Below the pieces are notes generated by a model that saw only the letters and a list, made by a program, of their open reading frames with translations, was not told the DNA's origin and searched no databases. 64,000 nucleotides of DNA from a beta proteobacterium KB13 (lineage in GTDB: Bacteria > Pseudomonadota > Gammaproteobacteria > Burkholderiales > Methylophilaceae). Of the stretch, positions 32,179-40,709 are shown piece by piece. Both the position numbers and the translations under genes were made by a program. How positions within the stretch are numbered: position 1 is the stretch's first letter; each line of letters starts with the position of its first letter. The stretch covers positions 769,827 to 833,826 of the forward strand of contig DS995299.1 in the NCBI GenBank assembly GCA_000156155.1. The letters are read 5' to 3'.

Positions 32179-33024
32179 ATGAAAACAGACCTCATAACCA
32201 GATTTGTCATCAATAAGTCCTCTATTCGAGGCAATATTATTCGAATAAAAAATAGTTTAGCCCAGTTAAAAAAATCATTAGAAATACCAGAACAGGTGGT
32301 ATCCTCATTTAATGAAATCGTCACGGTGTGTCCGATGCTGGCCGCAACGCTAAAGTTTGAAGGCGGACTAATTTTGCAAATACAGGGAAAAAAATCATTA
32401 AAACTAATCATCGCAGAGTCCGATAACGATTTTAAAATCCGTGGCACCATCAAACTTGCAGATAATACTAAAGAATCTTTTCAGGATTTAATTCAAGATG
32501 CAATTGTGGCTCTAACTGTTATTCATAAAGATCAAAAAACACCTTACCAGGGAATTATTGAAGTCGGGTCAGGTGAGATCAAGAGCATGATTGAGCATTA
32601 CCTAACCCAATCCATGCAGATTAAAAGTAAAGTATTTTTTCACCAAACAAACACAGAAAGTTTTGGTGTGTTATTTCAAGAACTTCCGCATGAAAATGAA
32701 GAACAAAGATTAATAACAGAATCCCTTTGGAATGATATTGATCTTATTAAGCCGGATACTTTATCAGATGGGCATGAGGAATTTTTAAAAAATATTTTTA
32801 GCCAAAATGATGTTCAAATATTTGAAGAACACTCAGTTGAGCATGAATGCTCATGCAATCAGGAGAAAATCTATAAAACGATAAGCTTAATTCAAGAGAA
32901 TGAAATCTACTCCTCAATAAAAAATAATTGCATCGAAATGGTCTGCGAATATTGTCAAAAAAAATATACCGTCACCAAAGAAGAGATTGATATTATTTTT
33001 AATAAAACTCAACGATTAAATTGA
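32179..33024 (+). CDS. hslO: Redox-regulated chaperone Hsp33
   Basis: Chaperone activated by oxidation through loss of zinc from four cysteines. The C-terminal motif is C224-S-C226, 29 residues, C256-x-x-C259, which fits the family CXC-X(27-32)-CXXC. The start is ATG 32179 (MKTDLITRF), because Hsp33 proteins begin a few residues before this RF motif. An upstream in-frame ATG at 32119 lies inside Fur box 2 and would add 20 atypical residues. Length is 281 aa. It overlaps the RNA methyltransferase gene tail-to-tail by 16 bp. Confidence 0.94.
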   Translation: MKTDLITRFVINKSSIRGNIIRIKNSLAQLKKSLEIPEQVVSSFNEIVTVCPMLAATLKFEGGLILQIQGKKSLKLIIAESDNDFKIRGTIKLADNTKESFQDLIQDAIVALTVIHKDQKTPYQGIIEVGSGEIKSMIEHYLTQSMQIKSKVFFHQTNTESFGVLFQELPHENEEQRLITESLWNDIDLIKPDTLSDGHEEFLKNIFSQNDVQIFEEHSVEHECSCNQEKIYKTISLIQENEIYSSIKNNCIEMVCEYCQKKYTVTKEEIDIIFNKTQRLN

Positions 33025-33782
33025 TTTAAAAATTGGTAGCCAATTATCGCTGCCGATACTGCCACATTTAGAGACTCCACGTTGTTCATCATCGGTAATG
33101 ATATTTCGTCATGCGCGATATCTTTTAGCTTGGTTGTAACTCCTTGCCCTTCGCTCCCTAAAATAAGTATTGTCTTATGGGAAAAATTGTAATCAAAAAC
33201 ACTTTGTCCATTCAAGTCTGCAACAACAAAAGAAAATCCATGCGAAATTAGATTACTTATATCGACGTTTTGGTAAATTGGTAGCTGAAACTGAAACCCT
33301 TGGCTCGCTCTTAACGTTTTTGGTGACCAGGGGTCAGCACATTGTTCTGATAAAAAAATTCCTTTATGTCCCAAGGCTTGCGAGGTTCTCAGGATGGTTC
33401 CAAGGTTTCCTGGATCCTGCACTTTATCCAAAAAAAGATACATGCCATCATGAAAGTGATTTGGGTATGAGTCATTTTGAGGAATCTCAATTAATGCAAG
33501 GATGCCTATAGGTGTCTTTAATTCTGATATATCATTAAAAAAATTATCCGGCAGGATATAAATTCTCTCCTCCCATCCCTTTTTGCAATATTCCGGATAA
33601 TTTTTATTAAATGATTCGGAACAAAATAATGCTAAAAAATCATTTTTTTCATTTAGATAGGCTTCCAATAGGTGTGGGCCTTCAATAATTGTTAGATTAT
33701 TTTCCTGCCGATATGATTTATTGTGCTGAACCTTTCTGAGCTCCTTTAGGCGTGAATTATCTTTGGAAGTTATAAATTGCAT
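33009..33782 (-). CDS. TrmH/SpoU-family RNA 2'-O-methyltransferase
   Basis: SPOUT methyltransferase of 257 aa that probably methylates a ribose in rRNA. It has an N-terminal substrate-binding domain (KDNSRLKELRKVQHNK...IIEGPHLLEAYL) and the three SpoU motifs: DKVQDPGNLGTILRTSQALG, LILGSEGQG and SLNVAVSAAIIGYQ. It resembles the RlmB and TsnR-like group, but the exact target cannot be assigned from sequence. It lies 10 bp after the TraB/GumN gene, so the two minus-strand genes may be co-transcribed. Confidence 0.9.
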   Translation of the reverse strand: MQFITSKDNSRLKELRKVQHNKSYRQENNLTIIEGPHLLEAYLNEKNDFLALFCSESFNKNYPEYCKKGWEERIYILPDNFFNDISELKTPIGILALIEIPQNDSYPNHFHDGMYLFLDKVQDPGNLGTILRTSQALGHKGIFLSEQCADPWSPKTLRASQGFQFQLPIYQNVDISNLISHGFSFVVADLNGQSVFDYNFSHKTILILGSEGQGVTTKLKDIAHDEISLPMMNNVESLNVAVSAAIIGYQFLNQFNR

Positions 33783-33792
33783 ATTCTCAATA

Positions 33793-34644
33793 TTAAAAAT
33801 TAATATTTTTTATCTTGAAACCCTTGTCTTTCAGAAAGCTCAAAACACCAGTGTGGCCACTTAAATGAGATGCTCCAATTGCTACAAATATATTATCTTG
33901 TTTCATTGCTTCATATATTTGTTGATTGAAGATGTGATTTCTATCAATTAAGATTTTTTGTTTAATTTTATTCCATAAATTCTCACTCATGATTTCGGAT
34001 GTTATAGACTCATTCGTATTCATAATAAGATCTAAATCACCATCCATGTATACCTGGATCAACTTTTCATAATTTTTTTCTTTGATTTCCATTGGGGTCA
34101 TTAACGAATTCTTCAATAACAAAATTTGTTCTTCATCGGTCAAGAAATCCAATGAAGAAAAATGATCACTGGTTGACATCAGGCCTCGGGTGAGGATTCC
34201 TATGTCTTCAGCATATCGTTTTAATAAATTATCCTGATTGAATGGTGTTGCAGGTCTCGGAGAGTCTAATATAAATGCCAGTAACCATGGTTTCATTTTA
34301 ATAATTCGATCAAAAAACATCACGTGATAATCAGATAACTGTTTTAAGCTATCAAGCTCATCCTCATTGAGTTGATCAATAAAGTTAATGTTAGCCTGAA
34401 TATGCTTTGGATCGGAAAGCTCATCGGTTTCCATCAAAAAAAGGCTAGAGTTTTTGATAGACAATAATAAATTCTCATTGAATGAGGTTACCCTGCTGTC
34501 ATCAGAATGAAAGGTGCCAAAAACAAAGTGTATTTTTCCTTCATGATCAGTCACTTCATAAAGTGTTGTTTTTCCAAAAACTTGACTGCTGACAAACCAA
34601 ATAATTACAAATAAGAGTTTAAAAAATAATTTAAATAGTTTCAT
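33793..34644 (-). CDS. TraB/GumN family protein, secreted
   Basis: 283 aa with an N-terminal signal peptide (about 1-24, FFKLLFVIIWFVSSQVFG). The family motifs are visible: IHFVFGTFHSDDSRVTSF near the N-terminus, the conserved LMETDEL and the C-terminal FVAIGASHLSGHTGVLSFLKDKG. TraB/GumN/PrgY proteins are related to Tiki metalloproteases; the GTFHSDD histidine and the ASHL histidine would be the metal-site residues. Substrate unknown. Only 18 bp separate its start from aat on the other strand. Confidence 0.85.
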   Translation of the reverse strand: MKLFKLFFKLLFVIIWFVSSQVFGKTTLYEVTDHEGKIHFVFGTFHSDDSRVTSFNENLLLSIKNSSLFLMETDELSDPKHIQANINFIDQLNEDELDSLKQLSDYHVMFFDRIIKMKPWLLAFILDSPRPATPFNQDNLLKRYAEDIGILTRGLMSTSDHFSSLDFLTDEEQILLLKNSLMTPMEIKEKNYEKLIQVYMDGDLDLIMNTNESITSEIMSENLWNKIKQKILIDRNHIFNQQIYEAMKQDNIFVAIGASHLSGHTGVLSFLKDKGFKIKNINF

Positions 34645-34650
34645 TCATTT

Positions 34651-34660
34651 ATTATAAACA
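34651..34660. promoter_or_regulatory. ATTATAAACA element filling the traB/aat divergent gap
   Basis: The 18-bp gap between the two start codons holds ATTATAAACA. The plus strand gives TATAAA (34653-34658), 4 bases before the aat ATG. The minus strand gives TATAAT (34656-34651), 6 bases before the TraB/GumN ATG. If both are real -10 elements, both mRNAs would begin at or within a few bases of the start codon and the promoters share DNA. Confidence 0.4.
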
Positions 34661-34662
34661 TC

Positions 34663-35316
34663 ATGGAGAATAAAATTTTATTAATTAAAGAGCCATCTGA
34701 TTTTAATAATATTAATTTTGCCAATATTTCAGAGGATGGCCTCGTCGGTATATCTGCTGAATTAAATATCGAGCTTATTCTTTCATCATATAAATTAGGC
34801 ATCTTTCCATGGTTCAATGAAAATGAGCCTATCCTTTGGTGGTCACCAAACCCTCGGCAAGTATTATTTATTGATAAATACAAACCATCTAAATCATTAC
34901 TTAAAGAAATAAAAAAAAATAAATTCATATTTGAAATTAATAAAAATTTTTCTGCTGTCATTCATGCTTGCAAAAAAGTGCAGAGAAAACAATCGGGGAC
35001 GTGGATAGATGCAAGAATTATTGATAACTATACAAGGCTTCACCAAATTGGACATGCCCATTCTTTTGAGATTTACAACATGGAGTATAGCTTAGTTGGT
35101 GGGATATATGGAATACTCAGCAAGAACGTTTTTTTTGGTGAATCAATGTTTCATCTTGAAAATAATGCATCTAAAGTTTGTTTTTATTTTTTATGCAAAT
35201 GGCTCAAAGAACAAGAGGTTAAAATCATTGATGCCCAAGTCGAATCCGAGCATATTTCTCAATGGGGTGGTGAGCTCATATCACGAGATAAATTTATGGA
35301 TATAATATTGTCATGA
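34663..35316 (+). CDS. aat: Leucyl/phenylalanyl-tRNA-protein transferase
   Basis: Adds Leu or Phe to proteins with N-terminal Lys or Arg, marking them for ClpS/ClpAP. The family blocks LSSYKLGIFPWFNENEPILWWSPNPRQVLF, SGTWIDARIIDNYTRLHQIGHAHSFE and VGGIYGILSKNVFFGESMFH are all present. Length 217 aa is normal. It overlaps bpt by 4 bp, so both bacterial N-end-rule transferases are made from one operon. Confidence 0.97.
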   Translation: MENKILLIKEPSDFNNINFANISEDGLVGISAELNIELILSSYKLGIFPWFNENEPILWWSPNPRQVLFIDKYKPSKSLLKEIKKNKFIFEINKNFSAVIHACKKVQRKQSGTWIDARIIDNYTRLHQIGHAHSFEIYNMEYSLVGGIYGILSKNVFFGESMFHLENNASKVCFYFLCKWLKEQEVKIIDAQVESEHISQWGGELISRDKFMDIILS

Positions 35317-36038
35317 GCATTCCAGAGAACAAAGAATTCAAAAAAATTCAATTTTATTTAACTGCAAATTATAATTGTGGGTATCTACCGGAAAAAAAAG
35401 CACAATCCATCGTTGCCTCACCTTACCAAAATGTTAACCAAAATGAATTTGATAATCTCATTACAATTGGGTTTAGAAGAAGTGGAAATCATGTCTATAA
35501 GCCCCACTGTCACAATTGTGAAGCTTGCACACCTATTCGATTAGACGTTCATCGATTCAAACGAAATAGAACTCAGGATAGATGTTATAAAAAAAACAAT
35601 CTAGTCGTGGTTGAAGAAGATCTAAATTTTCTTGAAGAAGACTTCCTCCTGTATTCAAAGTATCAAAAGATACGTCATAATGACCTATCCTCCTCCCTTG
35701 AGGACCAAAGAGAGGAGTATAAGAACTTTCTTCTTACCAGTAATTTCATCACAAAAAAAATTAAGTTTTATCATAACGACAAATTACTCATGGTGAGCAT
35801 AGTGGATTATCTCAATGATGGCATCTCTGCAGTCTATACTTTTTACGATCGAAATTACTTGAAGTATAGTTTAGGAACATACTCTATTCTTTGGCTCATT
35901 GAGAAATGTAAGAGGGAGAACTTGCCTTATCTTTATTTAGGTTACTGGATCAAAGAAAATGATAAAATGAAATATAAAACTAAGTTTAAGCCGTTTGAGC
36001 TTTTTGAAGATAAACAGTGGAAAATTTTTAATGAATAA
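35313..36038 (+). CDS. bpt: Aspartate/glutamate leucyltransferase (arginyltransferase-like)
   Basis: Adds Leu to proteins with N-terminal Asp or Glu, feeding the same ClpS degradation route as Aat. The N-terminal cysteines C22, C66, C69 and C72 (KPHCHNCEACTPIRLDV) are the ATE-type metal or iron-sulfur region, and the C-terminal SIVDYLNDGISAVYTFYDRNYLKYSLGTYS and YLYLGYWI blocks are typical. Length is 241 aa. Overlaps aat by 4 bp and tyrA by 8 bp. Confidence 0.95.
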   Translation: MSIPENKEFKKIQFYLTANYNCGYLPEKKAQSIVASPYQNVNQNEFDNLITIGFRRSGNHVYKPHCHNCEACTPIRLDVHRFKRNRTQDRCYKKNNLVVVEEDLNFLEEDFLLYSKYQKIRHNDLSSSLEDQREEYKNFLLTSNFITKKIKFYHNDKLLMVSIVDYLNDGISAVYTFYDRNYLKYSLGTYSILWLIEKCKRENLPYLYLGYWIKENDKMKYKTKFKPFELFEDKQWKIFNE

Positions 36039-36876
36039 AATTTGTATTATTGGGCTTGGGCTGCTTGGTGGATCTATTGGCAAGGAATGTATTTCAAAAA
36101 ATTTAACAAAACAGGTGGTGGGTTTTGGTCGAAACAGTGAGTCATTAAAAAAGGCAAAGCAATTAGGCCTAGTACATGAAATTTCAGAAAGTTTTGAGGA
36201 TTTAAATCAAGCCGATTTAATTATCATTGCGACCCCTGTTAAGCAATACAGCACAATATTTAAAAAAATAAACCAATTTTTATCTCCCACTACATTAATT
36301 ACCGATGTGGGAAGTACGAAAAAAAATGTAATAAATGATGCAAGTTGCTTCCTTGATGACCACTATGCAAAATTTATTGGCTCCCATCCTATCGCCGGTT
36401 CAGAAAAACATGGTCCGGAAGCAGCTCAACTTGGACTCTTTAAAAATAAAAATATCATCATCACACCGCATGAAAAAAATACTAAAGAGGATATCGACTT
36501 TATTAGTAATTTTTGGAATTCATTGGAAGGTACATCATTAATCATGGATGCTGTGAGCCATGATGAAATTTTTTCAACCGTCAGCCACCTTCCTCATGCT
36601 CTAGCAATGATCTTTATGAGTATGTTAAATGGCAAAAATAATAAGGATGAGTTGTTAAGATTCGCGGCCAGTGGCTTTCGTGACTTTACAAGAATTGCTG
36701 CAAGCTCCCCAGAGATGTGGAAGGATATCTTTATTGATAATAAAGAAGCATGTTTAAAAGATTTAAATGAATTTAAAAAACAGATAGAGAAATTTGAATC
36801 AATCGTTCTCAATGAGGAAGATTTGGAAAAATATCTTCAATATGCAAGCACTTTAAGAAGTAACTGGAATGAATAA
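36031..36876 (+). CDS. tyrA: Prephenate dehydrogenase
   Basis: Oxidatively decarboxylates prephenate (or arogenate) on the way to tyrosine. The Rossmann motif GLGLLGGSIG starts at residue 8, followed by TDVGSTK, IGSHPIAGSEKHGPEAA and SHLPHALA. No chorismate mutase or ACT domain is attached. The start is ATG 36031 because MNKICIIGLG is the normal N-terminus; an upstream ATG at 35995 would add 12 unrelated residues from within bpt. First gene of the betaproteobacterial run tyrA-aroA-cmk-rpsA-ihfB, overlapping aroA by 8 bp. Confidence 0.94.
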   Translation: MNKICIIGLGLLGGSIGKECISKNLTKQVVGFGRNSESLKKAKQLGLVHEISESFEDLNQADLIIIATPVKQYSTIFKKINQFLSPTTLITDVGSTKKNVINDASCFLDDHYAKFIGSHPIAGSEKHGPEAAQLGLFKNKNIIITPHEKNTKEDIDFISNFWNSLEGTSLIMDAVSHDEIFSTVSHLPHALAMIFMSMLNGKNNKDELLRFAASGFRDFTRIAASSPEMWKDIFIDNKEACLKDLNEFKKQIEKFESIVLNEEDLEKYLQYASTLRSNWNE

Positions 36877-38167
36877 AAATCTGTCTCTTAAATTAGCTCC
36901 AAGATCAAAAATTGATGGAGTGATAAAGCCACCTGGATCAAAAAGTATTACCAATAGACTGCTTCTTCTAAGCAGTCTTTGTAATCAAAGTATTTCATTG
37001 ACTAATCATCTCATCTCCGATGATTCAAAATATATGATTAAAGCTCTCGAAGACTTGGGAGTTTCAATAAGTTCAGACACGAAAGACAAAATTACAATAT
37101 TTGGAGATCCAAAAAAATTCAACAATTCCGCTGATCTTTTTCTTGGAAATGCTGGTACGGCATATAGGCCGCTGTGTGCGTTATTGTCTATCTTGGGTGG
37201 AAATTATCGCCTTGATGGTGTTGAAAGAATGCATGAAAGACCCATCAAAGATTTAGTTGACAGCTTATCAAGCATTGGTGCAGATATTAAATATCTAAAA
37301 AATATAGGATTCCCTCCCGTTCAGGTTTCTGATTTTAAATTTAATGGCAAAACAGATATATCCATTAAAGGAAATATCTCTAGTCAATTCCTTACCAGTC
37401 TTCTGATGGCTGTTCCTCTCATAGGCCAAGATTTTAAATTAAATATAGATGGAGAACTGATTTCAAAACCTTATATTAATATTACAATAAAGTTGCTCAA
37501 GCTATTTAATGTCAATTACATTAATCACAATTACTCGAGTTTTGAATTCAATTGCAATGACAATCCGAAGGTGTATTCATTAGATAGTGGATTAATAGAC
37601 ATTGAGCCCGATGCATCCTCTGCTAGCTATTTCTTTGCAGCTGCAGCAATAAGCGGCAACGTTAGAGTCGAAGGTCTAAATAAAGAATCCATTCAGGGTG
37701 ATATTCAATTCCTTGAAGTTCTAGAGAAAATGGGTGCTGATATTACTTACAATAATGATTCAATCGATGTGAGAAAAGCCAATACTCTAGTCGGAGGTCA
37801 ATTTGATTGTATTGCGATACCAGATGCGGCGATGACACTGGCTGCGATGGGATTGTTTACCAGCTCACCAGTGGAGTTATTTAATATAAATAGCTGGAAG
37901 GTAAAAGAAACAGATCGAATTGTAGCTATGGAAAATGAGCTAAGGAAATTTGGAGCAACTGTGACATCTACAGACAATTCATTAAAAGTAATTCCTCCCA
38001 CGAATATTTCAGACAATGTCTCCGTGCATACTTATGACGATCATAGAATAGCAATGTGTTTTTCACTTACTTGTTTAGCAAATAAATCTGTTGAAATTCA
38101 AGATCCGGAGTGTGTTAATAAAACCTATCCTAATTACTTTAATGATTTTTTGAAATTATTATCATGA
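36869..38167 (+). CDS. aroA: 3-phosphoshikimate 1-carboxyvinyltransferase (EPSP synthase)
   Basis: Joins shikimate-3-phosphate and phosphoenolpyruvate in aromatic amino acid synthesis. The substrate loop PPGSKSITNR has K25 and R30, the PEP region LGNAGTAYRPL follows, and the C-terminal DDHRIAM motif is present. Length 432 aa. The residue pattern LGNAGTAYRP fits the class I type. It overlaps cmk by 4 bp, a conserved aroA-cmk-rpsA order. Confidence 0.97.
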   Translation: MNKNLSLKLAPRSKIDGVIKPPGSKSITNRLLLLSSLCNQSISLTNHLISDDSKYMIKALEDLGVSISSDTKDKITIFGDPKKFNNSADLFLGNAGTAYRPLCALLSILGGNYRLDGVERMHERPIKDLVDSLSSIGADIKYLKNIGFPPVQVSDFKFNGKTDISIKGNISSQFLTSLLMAVPLIGQDFKLNIDGELISKPYINITIKLLKLFNVNYINHNYSSFEFNCNDNPKVYSLDSGLIDIEPDASSASYFFAAAAISGNVRVEGLNKESIQGDIQFLEVLEKMGADITYNNDSIDVRKANTLVGGQFDCIAIPDAAMTLAAMGLFTSSPVELFNINSWKVKETDRIVAMENELRKFGATVTSTDNSLKVIPPTNISDNVSVHTYDDHRIAMCFSLTCLANKSVEIQDPECVNKTYPNYFNDFLKLLS

Positions 38168-38802
38168 ACCTCATAACTATTGATGGTCCAGCAGGATCAG
38201 GTAAAGGAACTATTGCAAAGCAATTATCACAAGAATTAAAGTTAAACTATTTAGATTCTGGTGCCATTTATAGAATTCTAGGATTTCATCTGAAGGAAAA
38301 TAATATTCCAATTGAAAATGATGCATTAGTTAAAGAAAGAATCCAAAAAGCAAAAATTCAATTTATAGAAAACACAATTTATTTAAATGATCGAGATGTA
38401 ACTGATGCCATTAGAACAGAGTCTATTGCTAAAATGGCTTCATTAATTGCTGCTAAAAAGACTGTTAGAGAAAGTATTCTAGATTTACAAAGATCATTCT
38501 TACAAAAACCAGGATTAGTCGCCGAGGGAAGAGATATGGGGACTGTTGTTTTCCCAGAAGCGAAACATAAGTTTTTTCTTACAGCAACTGTTGAAGAAAG
38601 AGCTAGTCGTAGATATAAACAGTTGATTTCTAAAGGTTTTGATGTTAGAGTAGCTGACCTTGTAGTTGAAATACAAGAAAGAGATTTTCGTGATACCAAT
38701 AGAACTATATCACCATTAGTTCCTGCAGCTAACGCAGTGATAATTGATTCAACTGAATTATCTCCTAGCCAAGTTATTGAATTTATACTTGGTAACATTT
38801 GA
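38164..38802 (+). CDS. cmk: Cytidylate kinase
   Basis: Phosphorylates CMP and dCMP. The Walker A loop GPAGSGKGT is at residues 8-16. The CMP-binding insert GRDMGTVVFPEA and the lid ERASRRYKQL are visible. Length 212 aa is close to the usual 225. It is translationally coupled to aroA (ATGA overlap) and followed after 69 bp by rpsA, the classic cmk-rpsA neighbourhood. Confidence 0.97.
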   Translation: MNLITIDGPAGSGKGTIAKQLSQELKLNYLDSGAIYRILGFHLKENNIPIENDALVKERIQKAKIQFIENTIYLNDRDVTDAIRTESIAKMASLIAAKKTVRESILDLQRSFLQKPGLVAEGRDMGTVVFPEAKHKFFLTATVEERASRRYKQLISKGFDVRVADLVVEIQERDFRDTNRTISPLVPAANAVIIDSTELSPSQVIEFILGNI

Positions 38803-38805
38803 GTT

Positions 38806-38857
38806 CTTCATAGCTCCAAACTATGAAGTTTGATTAACAACCCCATTGCTAGATGGG
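38806..38857 (+). promoter_or_regulatory. rpsA leader with two tandem hairpins
   Basis: Two inverted repeats lie between cmk and rpsA. Stem 1 is CTTCATAG (38806-38813) with CTATGAAG (38821-38828), 8 bp with a 7-base loop. Stem 2 is CCCAT (38842-38846) with ATGGG (38853-38857), 5 bp with a 6-base loop. The rpsA start follows with only a weak GGA as Shine-Dalgarno. In E. coli S1 represses its own translation through a hairpin leader with a weak Shine-Dalgarno; this looks like a reduced equivalent. Confidence 0.42.
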
Positions 38858-38871
38858 AATTGGATATTTTA

Positions 38872-40374
38872 ATGACAACTTTAACGAAAACAACAGAAAC
38901 AAAGAATAACGAAAATTTTGCAGCAATGCTAGAAGAAAGTCTTGCCCTCAAAGAAATGCGTCAGGGTGAGATTATTACAGCTGAGGTCGTGTCAATTGAC
39001 TCAGATGTAGTTATTGTTAATGCAGGATTAAAGTCAGAGAGCTTTATTAAAGCTGATGAATTTTATAATGACAAAAGAGAAGTTGAAGTTGCAGTTGGTG
39101 ACTTTGTAAAAGTGGCTATCGAAAAACTTGAAGATGGATATGGTTCAACAATTCTTTCTCGAGATAGAGCAAAAAAAATACAAGCCTGGGAAGACCTTGA
39201 GAATGCGATGAATGACAAGACTACTGTATCAGGTTTTGTTAGTTCCAGAGTAAAAGGTGGCTTAAGAGTATCAGTAAAAGGAATTACCGCATTCTTACCT
39301 GGATCATTAGTTGATTCAAGACCGGTAAAAGATACATCGCCATACGAGAATAAAGAAACTGAATTAAAAGTTATTAAGATCGATAAGAAAAGAAATAATA
39401 TTGTCGTTTCCAGAAAAGCGGTCCTAGAAGAACAAATGGGAGCAGATCGTGAATCAATTATTGAATCACTCACTGAAGGCGCTACAGTTAAAGGAATTAT
39501 TAAAAATATTACAGATTATGGTGCATTTGTTGATTTAGGCGGTATCGATGGATTACTGCATATCACTGACCTTGCATGGAAAAGAATTAAACACCCATCT
39601 GAAGTCTTAAATGTGGGCGACGAAATTGAAGCCAAGGTCTTAAAATATGACCAAGATAAAAATAGAGTTTCTCTTGGCTTAAAACAACTTGGTGATGACC
39701 CATGGGTTGGTTTAGAAAGAAGATACCCTGTTTCAACGAGAATATTTGGTAAAGTTTCAAACCTCACTGATTATGGTGCATTCGTGGAAATTGAAAGTGG
39801 CATTGAAGGATTAGTTCACGTTTCAGAAATGGATTGGACAAACAAAAACATTCATCCTACGAAAGTTGTAAATCTTGGCGATGAAGTTGAAGTGATGATC
39901 CTTGAAGTTGATGAAGGTAAAAGAAGACTATCGCTTGGTATCAAACAATGTAAAGAAAACCCTTGGCAGGCTTTTGAAAATGATCATAAACAAGGTGAGA
40001 CAATTAAAGGCTCAATTAAGTCAATCACAGACTTTGGTATATTTATTGGGTTAGATGGAGGTATTGATGGACTTATTCATCTTTCAGATATATCTGCAAC
40101 TGAATCAAATGAAGATGCTGTTAAAAATTATAAAAAAGGTGATGAAGTTGAAGCGAAGATACTTGCTATTGATGTTGACAAAGAAAGAATATCTCTTGGA
40201 ATTAAGCAACTTTCAGCTGACTACACCGAAGATGTTAAAGACAATAGTTCATCAAGCAAAAAAGATTCTAAAAAAGCTAAAACAACTGCTGATAAGGAGC
40301 CAGAAAATGCTGGAACGACCAACCTTGGTGCTCTTTTAAAAGCAAAAATGAGCGATGCATCAGATAAGGAATAA
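38872..40374 (+). CDS. rpsA: 30S ribosomal protein S1 (five S1 domains)
   Basis: Binds mRNA and helps load it on the 30S subunit. I chose ATG 38872 ([11 protein letters not shown]), since the longer TTG frame from 38830 would start inside the leader hairpins. At 500 aa it is shorter than the usual 555-570. Five S1 domains are visible: two N-terminal ribosome-anchoring ones ([35 protein letters not shown]) and three RNA-binding ones, each with GAFVDLG-, GAFVEIE- or GIFIGLD-type cores. These are followed by a Lys/Ser-rich tail. The sixth domain of E. coli S1 is absent. Confidence 0.96.
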   Translation: MTTLTKTTETKNNENFAAMLEESLALKEMRQGEIITAEVVSIDSDVVIVNAGLKSESFIKADEFYNDKREVEVAVGDFVKVAIEKLEDGYGSTILSRDRAKKIQAWEDLENAMNDKTTVSGFVSSRVKGGLRVSVKGITAFLPGSLVDSRPVKDTSPYENKETELKVIKIDKKRNNIVVSRKAVLEEQMGADRESIIESLTEGATVKGIIKNITDYGAFVDLGGIDGLLHITDLAWKRIKHPSEVLNVGDEIEAKVLKYDQDKNRVSLGLKQLGDDPWVGLERRYPVSTRIFGKVSNLTDYGAFVEIESGIEGLVHVSEMDWTNKNIHPTKVVNLGDEVEVMILEVDEGKRRLSLGIKQCKENPWQAFENDHKQGETIKGSIKSITDFGIFIGLDGGIDGLIHLSDISATESNEDAVKNYKKGDEVEAKILAIDVDKERISLGIKQLSADYTEDVKDNSSSSKKDSKKAKTTADKEPENAGTTNLGALLKAKMSDASDKE

Positions 40375-40386
40375 CTAATCTAGATA

Positions 40387-40665
40387 ATGACACGATCAGA
40401 ACTTATTGAAAAGCTGTCTTCGCAATTTCAGCATCTTCTTCAAAAAGATGCTGAATTGGTTGTAAAAAATATACTAGATTCAATGTCGAGCACCTTAAAC
40501 AATGGAAAACGAATTGAAATTAGAGGTTTCGGTAGTTTTTCATTAAATAAAAGACCTGCAAGAATTGGTAGAAATCCTAAAACTGGTGAGAAAGTTCACA
40601 TCAGTGAAAAACTTGTCCCCCATTTTAAAGCTGGAAAAGAGCTGAGATCTCGTGTTGATAAGTAA
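40387..40665 (+). CDS. ihfB: Integration host factor subunit beta
   Basis: DNA-bending protein that works with IhfA. The 92-aa protein begins [14 protein letters not shown], the standard IHF-beta start, and the DNA-intercalating arm reads [25 protein letters not shown]. It lies 12 bp after rpsA, the normal position of ihfB in Proteobacteria, so it is probably co-transcribed with rpsA. Confidence 0.96.
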   Translation: MTRSELIEKLSSQFQHLLQKDAELVVKNILDSMSSTLNNGKRIEIRGFGSFSLNKRPARIGRNPKTGEKVHISEKLVPHFKAGKELRSRVDK

Positions 40666-40670
40666 CTTTT

Positions 40671-40689
40671 AAAGTATACTTTCTATAAT
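40671..40689 (+). promoter_or_regulatory. AAAGTATACTTT palindrome and -10-like TATAAT before lapB
   Basis: The 44-bp ihfB-lapB gap holds a perfect 12-bp palindrome (40671-40682) directly followed by TATAAT (40684-40689), 20 bases before the lapB ATG. The nearest -35-like hexamer, TTGATA (40655-40660), is 23 bp away, too far for a normal promoter. A separate lapB promoter is possible but weakly supported. Confidence 0.25.
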
Positions 40690-40709
40690 ATTTTCTTTCT
40701 ACATAAGTT

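Noticed and set aside
38830-38871. TTG at 38830 as the rpsA start
   Set aside because: The extra 14 residues would be encoded across the leader hairpins, while ATG 38872 gives the normal S1 N-terminus.
39063-39473. A 136-codon open frame antisense to rpsA
   Set aside because: It lies wholly inside rpsA in the opposite strand, has a Ser/Phe-rich composition typical of antisense translation, no ribosome-binding site and no recognisable domain.
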